Below are positions 23,268-31,718 of a stretch of 35,379 bases of DNA, piece by piece. This DNA comes from Desulfococcaceae bacterium HSG8 (GTDB lineage Bacteria; Desulfobacterota; Desulfobacteria; Desulfobacterales; 4be13). The notes under the pieces were generated by a model. It did no database searches, was not told the origin of the DNA, and worked only from the letters and a program-made list of their open reading frames with translations. Where the stretch lies: positions 1 through 35,379 of the forward strand of contig JAUCGG010000031.1 in the NCBI GenBank assembly GCA_030378015.1, given 5' to 3'. Each line of letters begins with the position of its first letter. Within the stretch, counting starts at the first letter, position 1. The position numbers and the translations under genes are program-made.

Positions 23268-24371
23268 ATGAATGATGAAGACAGAGATCAGAAACAACTC
23301 ATTGACAAATACAATGAACTGAGGGAATCGTTGCACGAACTTGAAGAACGCTATCAGGCCCTTATCGAAACAAATCTGTACGGTATCCAGGAAATTGACA
23401 TTTACGGAAACATTACTTTCATGAATTCGATTCAATACCAGATCCTGGGATACGAGGAAGGGGAACTGAGGGGAAAGCAGATCTGGGACCTGCTCGCATC
23501 TGATTCCGAACGAAATGAGTTGACGGACTATCTGACAAGGATTGCATTGGGAGAATATGCCCCGTTTCCCTGGATAGGAAAATATGTACAAAGAGGGGGC
23601 GGAATTATAGAATTGAAGGTTGACTGGAATTGCAGGCGGGATACCCAGGAGACGGTAACAGGATTCATATCCATCATCGGCGATATTGTTGACAGAGAAG
23701 CATCGCTGGACCGCTTTCAGGAAGAGGCGGAGGAAGAACCCGAGGAGGAAGAACCTGAAATCGAAGATGAGGAAACATATCTTGAAATGGAAGATGCTGG
23801 CTATCTTCCGGAGGCATATTTCGAACCCGGTGAGACAGGCCTGAAGCTGGATCGGATTGAGGAGCAGTTGGAGCAGCTCAGGCAGGAATTTGAGAGCAAA
23901 TTCAAGTACGATGTCCACAAGGATAAAATGATTGATAAGCTCCATAAAGAACTTCAGGAATATAAAGGAGATATCGTTAAGAAATTTATGAAGTCCGTTA
24001 TCAGGGATATGATTCAGACTGTAGATAATGTAAAAAAGATTGCGGCCCACTACCGAACTAAGGAGCCTTCTGAAAATGATGCGGAAAAACTTCTCGACCT
24101 GATTGAAACGATCCCTCCGGAACTGGAAGATATTTTTTACCGTCAGGGGATTGACTCATACACCGGAACGATTGGAAATAAATTTGACGGAGCCCGGCAG
24201 AAAGTTTTAAAGACCCATGAGACCTCGGATAAGTCTGCAGACAAGGCCGTTGTCAAAAGTTTTCGTCCGGGCTATGAGTGGGATGGCAAAGTGATCCGCC
24301 CGGAAATGGTAGCGGTTTACCTTTACAAAGGACCCGTTACGGCGGAGACGGATAAGGAAGAAGCAGAATAA
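23268..24371 (+). CDS. PAS-GrpE fusion nucleotide exchange factor
   Basis: This 367-residue protein starts with a short coiled coil (about 5-30) and a PAS domain (about 26-142: ALIETNLYGIQEIDIYGNIT, then QILGYEEGELRGKQIWDLL). A very acidic linker follows (about 150-180, many Glu). The C-terminal part (about 193-355) is GrpE: a long helix (LDRIEEQLEQLRQEFESKF.. KLHKELQEYK), a helical bundle, and the beta domain KSFRPGYEWDGKVIRPEMVAVY, which matches the end of GrpE. GrpE exchanges ADP on Hsp70, so this would be an exchange factor with a built-in sensor. It is followed 62 bp later by an Hsp70 gene. No transmembrane segment, so cytosolic. The PAS ligand is unknown. Confidence 0.87.
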   Translation: MNDEDRDQKQLIDKYNELRESLHELEERYQALIETNLYGIQEIDIYGNITFMNSIQYQILGYEEGELRGKQIWDLLASDSERNELTDYLTRIALGEYAPFPWIGKYVQRGGGIIELKVDWNCRRDTQETVTGFISIIGDIVDREASLDRFQEEAEEEPEEEEPEIEDEETYLEMEDAGYLPEAYFEPGETGLKLDRIEEQLEQLRQEFESKFKYDVHKDKMIDKLHKELQEYKGDIVKKFMKSVIRDMIQTVDNVKKIAAHYRTKEPSENDAEKLLDLIETIPPELEDIFYRQGIDSYTGTIGNKFDGARQKVLKTHETSDKSADKAVVKSFRPGYEWDGKVIRPEMVAVYLYKGPVTAETDKEEAE

Positions 24372-24433
24372 ACCACAACAGACCCGGATGTAACACAGAC
24401 ATCCGGCATCCGGCATCTTTTTAAGGAGTTACG

Positions 24434-26098
24434 ATGAGCGAGCAGGCAAAAAAGATTTTCGGAATTGATCTCGGTACAACTTATACATCCGTTGCGTATG
24501 TGGATGAATATGGCAAACCTGTTATTGTCCCCAATTCTGATAACCAGCGCATCACACCGTCTGTCGTATTTTTTGACGGAGATAATGTGGTAGTGGGAGA
24601 AGTTGCGAAAGAAAACGCCAAGATATATCCCAACGAAGTGGTAAGTTTTGTCAAACGCGCCATGGGAGAACCGGACTTTCTTTTCGAAAACGACGGAAAA
24701 ACGTTCAGGGCAGAGGAAATCTCCGGTTTCATAATACGGAAAGTGATCCAAGACGCCGAGCAGCATACAGGGGGAAAGATTACGGATGTAGTCATTACCT
24801 GTCCCGCGTATTTCGGCATCAATGAACGGGAGGCCACCCGGAGATCCGGGGAGATTGCCGGATACAATGTCCGCCAGATTATTAACGAACCCACTGCCGC
24901 GGCAATTGCTTATGGTTCCATTGAGAGCGAAGAAAAGGTTGTACTGGTCTATGACCTTGGCGGCGGTACGTTTGATATTACCATGATTGACATCCAGTCG
25001 AACGCGATAGAAGTTATCTGTACCGGCGGCGATCACAACCTGGGAGGAAAGGACTGGGATGACCGCATTGTCGCGTTTCTTCAGCAGGAGTATCAGAATC
25101 AGACCAAGACTGATGAAGATATCCTGGAAGATCCTGATACCTGTCAGGATCTGCTCCTTTCTGCTGAAAAAGCAAAAAAGGTCCTGAGCCAGAGGGATAA
25201 GACCCCTGTGCTGATCACACATGGCGGTGAAAGAGTCAAGGTGATGCTGGAACGGAAGAAGTTCGAGGAAATTACCCAGGACCTGATCGAAAGAACCGTT
25301 GCCCTGACATACGAAATGCTTGAGGAGGCAAAGAAAAAAGGCTACTGGAACTATGATGAAATCATATTGGTCGGCGGAGCCACCCGGATGCCCCAGGTTA
25401 CAGCCCGGATGAAAAAGGAGTTTTCTGTGCCCCCCAAAGTGTTTGACCCTGATGAAGCTATAGCAAAAGGGGCTGCGATTTACGCGTGGAAATTATCCCT
25501 GAATGAAGGAATGAGGAAGCGGGTGGCGGCAAAAACAGGTAAGACCCTGGAGCAGGTTGAAGATATTGATGAGATCGAACTGGAAAATGTACTGGAAGAA
25601 GTCGAGGAACTTGTGGCCGGGGATACAGGTTACAGTATTGCCGATATCCAGCGCGCCCAGGTCAAAATCAAAAATGTTACGAGTAAAAGCTTCGGAATTA
25701 TCGCACATGACTCAAATGATCAGGAGGTCGTCTTTAACCTCATCCTTAAAAACACGGATGTTCCCACCACAATTACAAAGACCTTCGGCACAGCCATTGA
25801 AGATCAGGAGGCTGTTTCCATCCAGATTATGGAAAACGAGAGCAGCGATACCATTGCTCCGCCCGAGCAGGCCCTTGTCATCGGAACAGCGGTGCTTGAG
25901 CTTCCCCGGAGACTGGAGGCGGATACCCCCATTGATATCACTTTCAAACTTAACGAAGAGGGACGGCTTGAGATTACTGCTGTGGAGCCCACCGAATCCC
26001 GGCGCACCGTAAAAGCGGCTATGAAAACCCGTTCTGTTATTTATGGCGAGGAATTTGAAAGAGCCAAAAAACGAAACCTGAGTATTGTGGTATCATAA
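24434..26098 (+). CDS. Divergent lid-less Hsp70 (DnaK-like)
   Basis: The 554-residue protein has a clear Hsp70 ATPase domain: FGIDLGTTYTSVAYVDEYG (9-27), VVITCPAYFGINEREATRRS, INEPTAAAIAYG, LVYDLGGGTFDITMI and ILVGGATRMPQV. The Thr of DnaK's GDTHLGG (Thr199) is His201 here (GGDHNLGG). Between ATPase and substrate domains lies a helical acidic insert (about 355-405), and the VLLLD linker is not recognisable. The beta substrate domain is present (about 410-525), but the alpha-helical lid is almost missing; DnaK has ~638 residues. ATG 24434 follows TAAGGAG. It is placed between its GrpE-like and J-like partners, so it is probably a specialised chaperone. Confidence 0.9.
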   Translation: MSEQAKKIFGIDLGTTYTSVAYVDEYGKPVIVPNSDNQRITPSVVFFDGDNVVVGEVAKENAKIYPNEVVSFVKRAMGEPDFLFENDGKTFRAEEISGFIIRKVIQDAEQHTGGKITDVVITCPAYFGINEREATRRSGEIAGYNVRQIINEPTAAAIAYGSIESEEKVVLVYDLGGGTFDITMIDIQSNAIEVICTGGDHNLGGKDWDDRIVAFLQQEYQNQTKTDEDILEDPDTCQDLLLSAEKAKKVLSQRDKTPVLITHGGERVKVMLERKKFEEITQDLIERTVALTYEMLEEAKKKGYWNYDEIILVGGATRMPQVTARMKKEFSVPPKVFDPDEAIAKGAAIYAWKLSLNEGMRKRVAAKTGKTLEQVEDIDEIELENVLEEVEELVAGDTGYSIADIQRAQVKIKNVTSKSFGIIAHDSNDQEVVFNLILKNTDVPTTITKTFGTAIEDQEAVSIQIMENESSDTIAPPEQALVIGTAVLELPRRLEADTPIDITFKLNEEGRLEITAVEPTESRRTVKAAMKTRSVIYGEEFERAKKRNLSIVVS

Positions 26099-26170
26099 AG
26101 ATATCCGGGCATTCTGAGTATCGAAGTGTTCTGAATGAATAAATCTTTCAGGCCTTTTTACAGGTGAACT

Positions 26171-29104
26171 ATGGAGAAAGAAAACTGCTACCTGCTTCTC
26201 GAACTTCCCTTTGATCCTCCGGAAAATGATCCTAAAATCATCGAAGAAGCGATAAAGAAAAAACAGACAGAATGGAGTCGTAACCGCAACCATCCTACAA
26301 AGGCCATTCTTTCTAAGAGATATATCAGCCTGATTCCTGATATCCGAAAAATTATGACAGATGACGAGTTGCGGCAGGAGGAGGCCCTGCGTGCAAAAGA
26401 AATGCGCGGTGAGAAGGAGAAGGTAAAATTCTCAAATATCGACAGGCATCTCAGCATTCTTATGGCCAAAGGGACTGTTACGAAGAAGGAAATAGCCAAG
26501 CTGGCAAAGATGCATACCGCTGATGAGAATAAAGTCAGCGGCCGCTTGAAAAAGAAGGAAAAATTTTTTAAGATCGACAGGGATATCCGAAACCTTATGA
26601 GAAAGGGGGATATCGGCGAGAAGAAAATCGTAAAACTGGCAAAGCAGCATGCGATCGGACAGAATAAGATCCGTGAATGGATCAAAAAGACAGGAGAAGA
26701 GATTGCTTCGGAACTTGATAACGGTATCCGATTGTGTACTGAGAAGGGATACATTACCGAAGGAGAAACGACCCGGCTGGCAAAACTGTTTGCTATGGAT
26801 GAGCCTGAAATTCTCATGAGAGCCAAATGCCCCATCAAGAAGGAAGTCAGTCCCGGGACAAAGACAGTCAGAACCATTGAGAAGACCCTTGAGAAGCTCA
26901 TTAATGACAATTTGAGAATTATCGGAAAATCGAATCTTTATGATTTTCTCGGACGTTCCCCCCAGTCTGATCTGAAAGGCCTTCAGGAGAAAGCCAGGGA
27001 AAAGGAGATGGAAATCCGGAAAATCGGTCAGAAGGACGCTAACACCACTGCCAGCGGTGCTCTGACAGGGCATTGTATTGTAATTTTCAAGTCAAAGGAG
27101 AACCGGAAAGCATATGATCTGACCTTGGCACGATCCCGTCTCACTGAACTGAACACAGATATCAATGCAGCGGGAATTGATGGAAAAATCCGGGATGAGT
27201 ATCTCAGCATTCTTCTCAGAACAGCCCTTACAATCGGTATGGATCTTGAAGAGGCGTATAATTACATCAGGGAATACTGTCAGAAAGAGAAATGGATTAT
27301 CAAGGAGAAGAAGAAACCGCTGATCATAGAAAAGAAGAGAATGCTTATCCTGGAAAAATGGGAAGTAGAATTCAATCCCAGGAAAAAAAGCTTCTGGGTG
27401 TTCGTCAGCGCGATGGTTGCTTCGATTCTCATCATTGTCAGCGGTACTGTTATTTCCGGCCGTATTATCCGGGCCAATCGTCTTAAAAACGCTTATCAGC
27501 ACGCACTTGTTACCCTGGAAAAGGAACAGGTGCTTGAAAAGAAAGAGAAGGCGCTCCAGGATTTTGTGAATCGTTACGGGGAAACCGAATATGCCGTGAC
27601 CTTTGAAAATAAGCTCAGAAATATCCGTAAGCAGATAGAGGAGCGGGATTTCAAGGCAACCAAAAGTAAGGCCCAAGCCCTGTATGCGGAAAAGAAATTT
27701 GAGGAAATGAAATCGGTTTATGAATGGTATGCGAAAAAGTATCCTAAGAGTGCCCGTGTCAAAAAAAACAGAAAAAAAACAGATGAGATTCCCGCACTGA
27801 TTGAGCAAAGGGATTATGAAGCCCTGAGGTCACTTGGTCAGAAGGGATTTGCGGAGAAGATCGAAGCGTATAAGGCATATTTTGAAAAATACCCGGAAGG
27901 CAGGCATATCAATGATGTAAAAAAATTAATATCAAATATGATCGGAGCGTATTATGACGCGCTGAAAAAAGAGCTTAAGGGGTGTGAAAGCCAGAGAGAC
28001 TGGGAAAAATGTATTCAGTTGTGCGGCGATTTTATTAAAAAATTCAGCGGTACGGAGCAGGCTTCCGCTGCAGAGGGATGGCAGGTTAAGTATCAGAAAA
28101 GAATCCAGTATGAAAAAGACCTGGAAGATATGAAGCGTCAGGCCCAGGGCAAAGACTTCGATTATGAGGGCGCAAAGGAGATATATTCGGAATACCTGGT
28201 CGCTACTCCTGAGGCTCCTGCATACGTTAAGGAAATTATCCGAAATGAAATCGGAGAATTGGATAGAAAGATCAGGGAATATCTCGCGGAAGAGGAAGAA
28301 TGGGAATCGCTTGTCAGTTTTTACGAGGATGATGATAAAACCCTGGGAGATAAAGTCGGGCGATTCGAGAAATATGTAAAAAAGCCTCCCCCGGAAAGAT
28401 ATGGCGAAGAAGCAGCCGTGATATTGAAAGAATTGCAGCATAAGAAAAAGCTTCGGGATATAAATTTAAGAGAGCAGCGGGAAAGAACCGAGTGGACAGA
28501 GCTTGTCAGATATGCCCGTGACACCCGTGCGGCTGTATCTGACAAGATGCAGAAAACAGAGGCGTACATCAGTGAATTTCCATCCGGGATGTACACTGAC
28601 AAAGCAACTTCCTTGTTAAACAAACTGAAAGAGGAAAAAATCGCTGAAGATGCGCGTCTGAAAATGGAGAAGACCAGGAAGAAGAGAATACAGGACGAAA
28701 TTGCAAAGATGAGAAGGCTCATCAAAAAGGCGGGCGGGCGGTTTGTTGAAAACGGAAACGGTACGATTACAGATAAGAGAACCGGCCTGATGTGGTGTAC
28801 TGTTGATGCTTTTGCTGATCTTGGCCGATGTCTTGATTATGAATCTGCCGACAGGTATGTAAAGCATCTGACTACCGGGGGACACCGGAATTGGCGGCTG
28901 CCGACAGCAGATGAACTGGTGGGAATCTATAAAACCAGACCTTTTTTCCCTTCCGTCACCCCGAGATGGTTCTGGTCATCTGATCTCATCTGGCACGGAT
29001 GGAAGAAAAAGGCGTATATCATAACCTCCAGGCAGGAGACCGCGTGGAATAAAGACCAGACAGAACTGACCCAATGCGGTTCGGTACGTGCAGTGAGAAA
29101 ATAA
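26171..29104 (+). CDS. Membrane J-like protein with helical repeats and C-terminal DUF1566/Lcl domain
   Basis: The 977-residue protein begins with a J-like domain (about 5-72: CYLLLELPFDPPENDPKIIE, HPT at 41-43 in place of HPD). Three related helical units follow (about 88-220, each with L-M/C-x-K-G-x-I/V-x-x-x-E/K-I-x-x-L-A-K). A second J-like region is at ~253-319 (NLYDFLGRSPQSDLKGL.. ENRKAYDLTL). One transmembrane helix lies at about 407-429. The rest (about 435-850) is charged, with TPR-like helical repeats (YEWYAKKYPKSARV, YKAYFEKYPEGRHI). It ends in a DUF1566/Lcl domain (857-977: GTITDKRTGLMWC, NWRLPTADEL, FWSSDL). It probably recruits the upstream Hsp70 to the membrane. Confidence 0.8.
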   Translation: MEKENCYLLLELPFDPPENDPKIIEEAIKKKQTEWSRNRNHPTKAILSKRYISLIPDIRKIMTDDELRQEEALRAKEMRGEKEKVKFSNIDRHLSILMAKGTVTKKEIAKLAKMHTADENKVSGRLKKKEKFFKIDRDIRNLMRKGDIGEKKIVKLAKQHAIGQNKIREWIKKTGEEIASELDNGIRLCTEKGYITEGETTRLAKLFAMDEPEILMRAKCPIKKEVSPGTKTVRTIEKTLEKLINDNLRIIGKSNLYDFLGRSPQSDLKGLQEKAREKEMEIRKIGQKDANTTASGALTGHCIVIFKSKENRKAYDLTLARSRLTELNTDINAAGIDGKIRDEYLSILLRTALTIGMDLEEAYNYIREYCQKEKWIIKEKKKPLIIEKKRMLILEKWEVEFNPRKKSFWVFVSAMVASILIIVSGTVISGRIIRANRLKNAYQHALVTLEKEQVLEKKEKALQDFVNRYGETEYAVTFENKLRNIRKQIEERDFKATKSKAQALYAEKKFEEMKSVYEWYAKKYPKSARVKKNRKKTDEIPALIEQRDYEALRSLGQKGFAEKIEAYKAYFEKYPEGRHINDVKKLISNMIGAYYDALKKELKGCESQRDWEKCIQLCGDFIKKFSGTEQASAAEGWQVKYQKRIQYEKDLEDMKRQAQGKDFDYEGAKEIYSEYLVATPEAPAYVKEIIRNEIGELDRKIREYLAEEEEWESLVSFYEDDDKTLGDKVGRFEKYVKKPPPERYGEEAAVILKELQHKKKLRDINLREQRERTEWTELVRYARDTRAAVSDKMQKTEAYISEFPSGMYTDKATSLLNKLKEEKIAEDARLKMEKTRKKRIQDEIAKMRRLIKKAGGRFVENGNGTITDKRTGLMWCTVDAFADLGRCLDYESADRYVKHLTTGGHRNWRLPTADELVGIYKTRPFFPSVTPRWFWSSDLIWHGWKKKAYIITSRQETAWNKDQTELTQCGSVRAVRK

Positions 29105-29154
29105 AAAAAGTCAGTTATCAGTTGTCCGCGGGCAGTAGTCCGGTTGGCAATGGA

Positions 29155-29400
29155 CAACGAGCAACTGACAACTGGCAACTGACAACGAGCAACTGACAAC
29201 TGGCAACTGGCAACTGGCAAGTGGCAACTGGCAACTGGCAACTGGCAACTGGCAACTGGCAACTGGCAACTGGCAACTGGCAACTGGCAACTGGCAACTG
29301 ACAACTGACAACTGACAACTGACAACTGACAACTGACAACTGACAACTGACAACTGACAACTGACAACTGACAACTGACAACTGACAACTGACAACTGAC
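29155..29400. repeat. Heptanucleotide tandem array (CAACTGG / CAACTGA)
   Basis: About 35 near-perfect 7-bp units: first CAACTGG copies, then CAACTGA copies, with a few variants (CAAGTGG, CAACGAG). Reading frames across it on the minus strand are only repeat translation and are not genes. It lies between the J-like protein gene and a broken ATPase gene. Confidence 0.9.
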
Positions 29401-29401
29401 A

Positions 29402-29727
29402 ATGAGAAAATTTTCATCCTACGGGCCCGTTGACAAAGATATGCATTTCTACGCGCGCCGAAAAGAACTTACAGAGCATATAAGCAGCTTGTCGGAAAAT
29501 CCGGAAAAGGCGGGCATTACATCACTGTCTGGGCTCCCCGGCAAACCGGGAAAACATGGCTGATGCAGCAGGCTACGGAAAAAATAAAAAAAAACGGCAA
29601 ATTTGAAACAGCTATCCTGACAATGGAATTTGCAAGGGATTTGCAGAACCTTGAAAAAGTCATGTCCGTATTTCTCAACCAGTTGAGCGACGGGCGCATT
29701 CCCATTTTTCCGGTTATACCTCCATAA
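29402..29727 (+). pseudogene. Truncated and frameshifted AAA-type ATPase
   Basis: The first frame starts MRKFSSYGPVDKDMHFYARR and stops early. A second frame continues GKGGHYITVWAPRQTGKTWL (Walker A-like PRQTGKT) then ILTMEFARDLQNLEKVMSVF and ends at 29727. Together they match the N-terminal part of the large AAA-like ATPases common in cyanobacteria and filamentous sulfate reducers, usually >400 residues. The rest is missing, replaced by a transposase tail on the other strand. Its start follows the 7-bp array immediately. Confidence 0.7.
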
Positions 29728-29995
29728 ATAAAATATGTGAGTTAGCCATTTGTTTCAGGCAATTCCAACGTCCGGATTTATAATAGGAGCGTAGCATGAG
29801 CATTTTTTCAGCATTTTCTTTGTACCAGAAAATGCAAGGCCCTTTGAGGCGCAAACTGATTACCCTGCGAACAGCGATTTCAACCGCACCGCTGCCTATG
29901 GGTAAGTTCAGCGCCTTCATTGCCGGATAAACCATCCTTTGTTCATTTCGGACAAAGTATTGCCGTTCACTGGCAATTTGGGATTTTAATCCCAA
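29714..29995 (-). pseudogene. Transposase C-terminal fragment
   Basis: The 93-residue frame contains RMVYPAMKALNLPIGSGAVE followed by RRVISLRLKG and a W-Y-K-E-N-A-E-x-M-L-x-L-R-S-Y stretch, the pattern of the C-terminal end of ISKra4-like transposases (G-x-P-I-G-S-G-x-V-E-x-A). Catalytic N-terminal parts are absent and the upstream sequence is repeat DNA. It overlaps the end of the broken ATPase, so the insertion probably truncated that gene. Confidence 0.6.
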
Positions 29996-30365
29996 GGTTA
30001 AAATCCCAAATTAAACACATCGCCCCTCCGGGCTGCACTGTGAATCATCCACGACCCGGGATTAAAATCCCAGGCTATGTTAACCCTGCCCCTCCGGGGC
30101 AATTTACCGACGCTCAGATATCAGCCCCGGAGGGGCGGGGTGACGTAGCTTGGGATTTTAATCCCAAGGTTAAAATCCCAAGGTTAAAATCCCAAGGTTA
30201 AAATCCCAAGGTTAAAATCCCAAGGTTAAAATCCCAAGGTTAAAATCCCAAGGTTAAAATCCCAAATTAAACACATCGCCCCTCCGGGCTGCACTGTGAA
30301 TCATCCATGACCTGGGATTAAAATCCCGGGCTATGTTAACCCTGCCCCTCCGGGGCAATGGCCGG
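29975..30365. repeat. Two ~105-bp direct copies with 14-bp tandem repeats between
   Basis: The unit that starts AATTAAACACATCGCCCCTC and includes GGGATTAAAATCCC and GCCCCTCCGGGGC hairpins occurs at about 30009-30115 and again at 30265-30365. Between them a 14-bp unit GGTTAAAATCCCAA is repeated about seven times (30165-30270). The 14-bp period is twice the 7-bp period seen elsewhere. Non-coding. Confidence 0.75.
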
Positions 30366-30369
30366 CAAT

Positions 30370-31335
30370 TTACCGATGCTCAAATCTCACCTCGCCGATG
30401 CAGTCCTCGCAGAGCGATTCCAGATATACCATACGCGCCTCATTTCCTTCAAACTGACTGCTTTCCAGGGTCTTATCAGGTTTTTTCATCGCCAGGAACA
30501 GGATTTTTCCCTCCCCGGTAACGGTGTCCAGCCTGAAGGACTTGCCGGGCGACGGGATATAATACGTCTTGCCGCGTTTTATCGGATTGAAATTGTTCAC
30601 CGTGACGCCCTTGAAAGCTTTCATAGGAAACAGGCGGTGCATCCTTCCGGTATCATCGGTATTGAACACATACACATAACTGTCTTCCGAGGCTCTGAAA
30701 ACAATCTTGTACAGGTCCCCGCTGTTGAGCGTGCCGCTGTTCCGCAGATTTTCAAAAATTCCCCGGTCCCCGCGGCGGTAAAATATTTTCAGTTCCATGG
30801 GAACCGTTTCGTTGACGGGTGTTCTGACAGCTCGGCCAGATGCTCTCTCCTGCGTATTCCGGCCCGGTGACGCACTTCCGAACACCTCCCTTTTCCCGGC
30901 AAAATTTATCTCATTCACATCTCCGCGGGAAACATCAACCACCACGTTTCCGTTTCTCGCCATCACAAGGGACTGGCTGTTTGTAAGCACTGAAATCTCA
31001 TTGCCGTCTTTAACCTTATAAATCTTGTCTCCCCATTTCCCGGTATTCCTGACCACAAGCAGCAGATCATTCCTTTTCACCACAACATCCCGGATACGAG
31101 CGGGTTTTTCTTTCTCAAGGATATCGCTGGTAGCTTCCATCCCGAAAACCCCTACCGGTGTTACCACAGATGCTCTTCCGGAAACCTCTATGCCCTGGGT
31201 TCCCACATGCAGGGTAATCGGAAGAAGCGGTACATCCCAGTAAACCCCGTAGTCTGTATCGTCTGCCTGAGCCTGGCAGACGGGGAGTGTCAGTAATGTC
31301 ACAAGCAGCAAAAAACTTCGGTTTGAAATGTTCAT
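30370..31335 (-). CDS. Exported DUF4384-domain protein
   Basis: The 321-residue protein has a signal peptide (about 1-24, SFLLLVTLLTLPVCQAQA), so it is exported. The C-terminal region (about 178-292) is a DUF4384 domain: LKIFYRRGDRGIFENL, LNSGDLYKIVFRASEDSYVY, VYVFNTDDTGRMHRLFP, and GKTYYIPSPGKSFRLD. DUF4384 is often found with caspase-like or signalling proteins at the envelope, but its role is unclear. The N-terminal half (about 25-170) is beta-rich, with no known domain. ATG 31335 has AGGAGG four bases upstream, a strong site. Two Cys near the end (LCEDC) may form a disulfide. Confidence 0.82.
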   Translation of the reverse strand: MNISNRSFLLLVTLLTLPVCQAQADDTDYGVYWDVPLLPITLHVGTQGIEVSGRASVVTPVGVFGMEATSDILEKEKPARIRDVVVKRNDLLLVVRNTGKWGDKIYKVKDGNEISVLTNSQSLVMARNGNVVVDVSRGDVNEINFAGKREVFGSASPGRNTQERASGRAVRTPVNETVPMELKIFYRRGDRGIFENLRNSGTLNSGDLYKIVFRASEDSYVYVFNTDDTGRMHRLFPMKAFKGVTVNNFNPIKRGKTYYIPSPGKSFRLDTVTGEGKILFLAMKKPDKTLESSQFEGNEARMVYLESLCEDCIGEVRFEHR

Positions 31336-31472
31336 GGAACCTCCTTGTTTTTGAAATCAAAATATGCAAAAGACAAATCTCAAATAAAATTAAAGTCTTT
31401 AATTTATAGTAAGATATATATCATACGCCAGGGTATCATGTCAAAAAAATCAGGGCATATACTGTCATTACG

Positions 31473-31574
31473 GGGCGCATTTACAACTTGGGGGAGTCCC
31501 GGAGGAACGACTGAAAAGCTTTTCAGTCGTCCCTCCGGGACTGAAAATCACTCTCCTGACTTGTAAATACGCCC
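31473..31574. mobile_element. 102-bp palindromic element with 9-bp target duplication
   Basis: GGGCGCATTTACAACTTGGG and the reverse complement of the right end (GGGCGTATTTACAAGTCAGG) are inverted. The centre is AGTCCCGGAGG..GACTGAAAAGC and its complement. Flanks carry a 9-bp direct repeat GTCATTACG (31464-31472 and 31575-31583). It is a shorter relative of the element at 18777. The rest of the 31336-31718 gap is non-coding, with a C-run/G-run palindrome near 31625-31660. Confidence 0.7.
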
Positions 31575-31718
31575 GTCATTACGGGAAACTTCCATGACCT
31601 CCGCTCATAACGAATGATAAAATTCCGCAACGACTCCCCCTTTTATAAAGGGGGCCGTGGGGATTTTTAACTTGGAATCCAATGTGTTACGGGTTACGAG
31701 ATAACAACAGGCGATGAG

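Noticed and set aside
26188-28725. Several long minus-strand frames opposite the J-like protein gene
   Set aside because: They arise from Lys/Glu-rich codons on the plus strand (read as Phe/Leu/Ser-rich on the minus) and have no ribosome sites.
28927-29417. Minus-strand frames rich in SVVSCQL repeats
   Set aside because: They are translations of the 7-bp CAACTGR array in three frames; no start site or conserved protein is present.
29975-30365. Possible CRISPR array
   Set aside because: The repeats are contiguous 14-bp units and two direct ~105-bp copies; there are no unique spacers of equal length and no cas genes.
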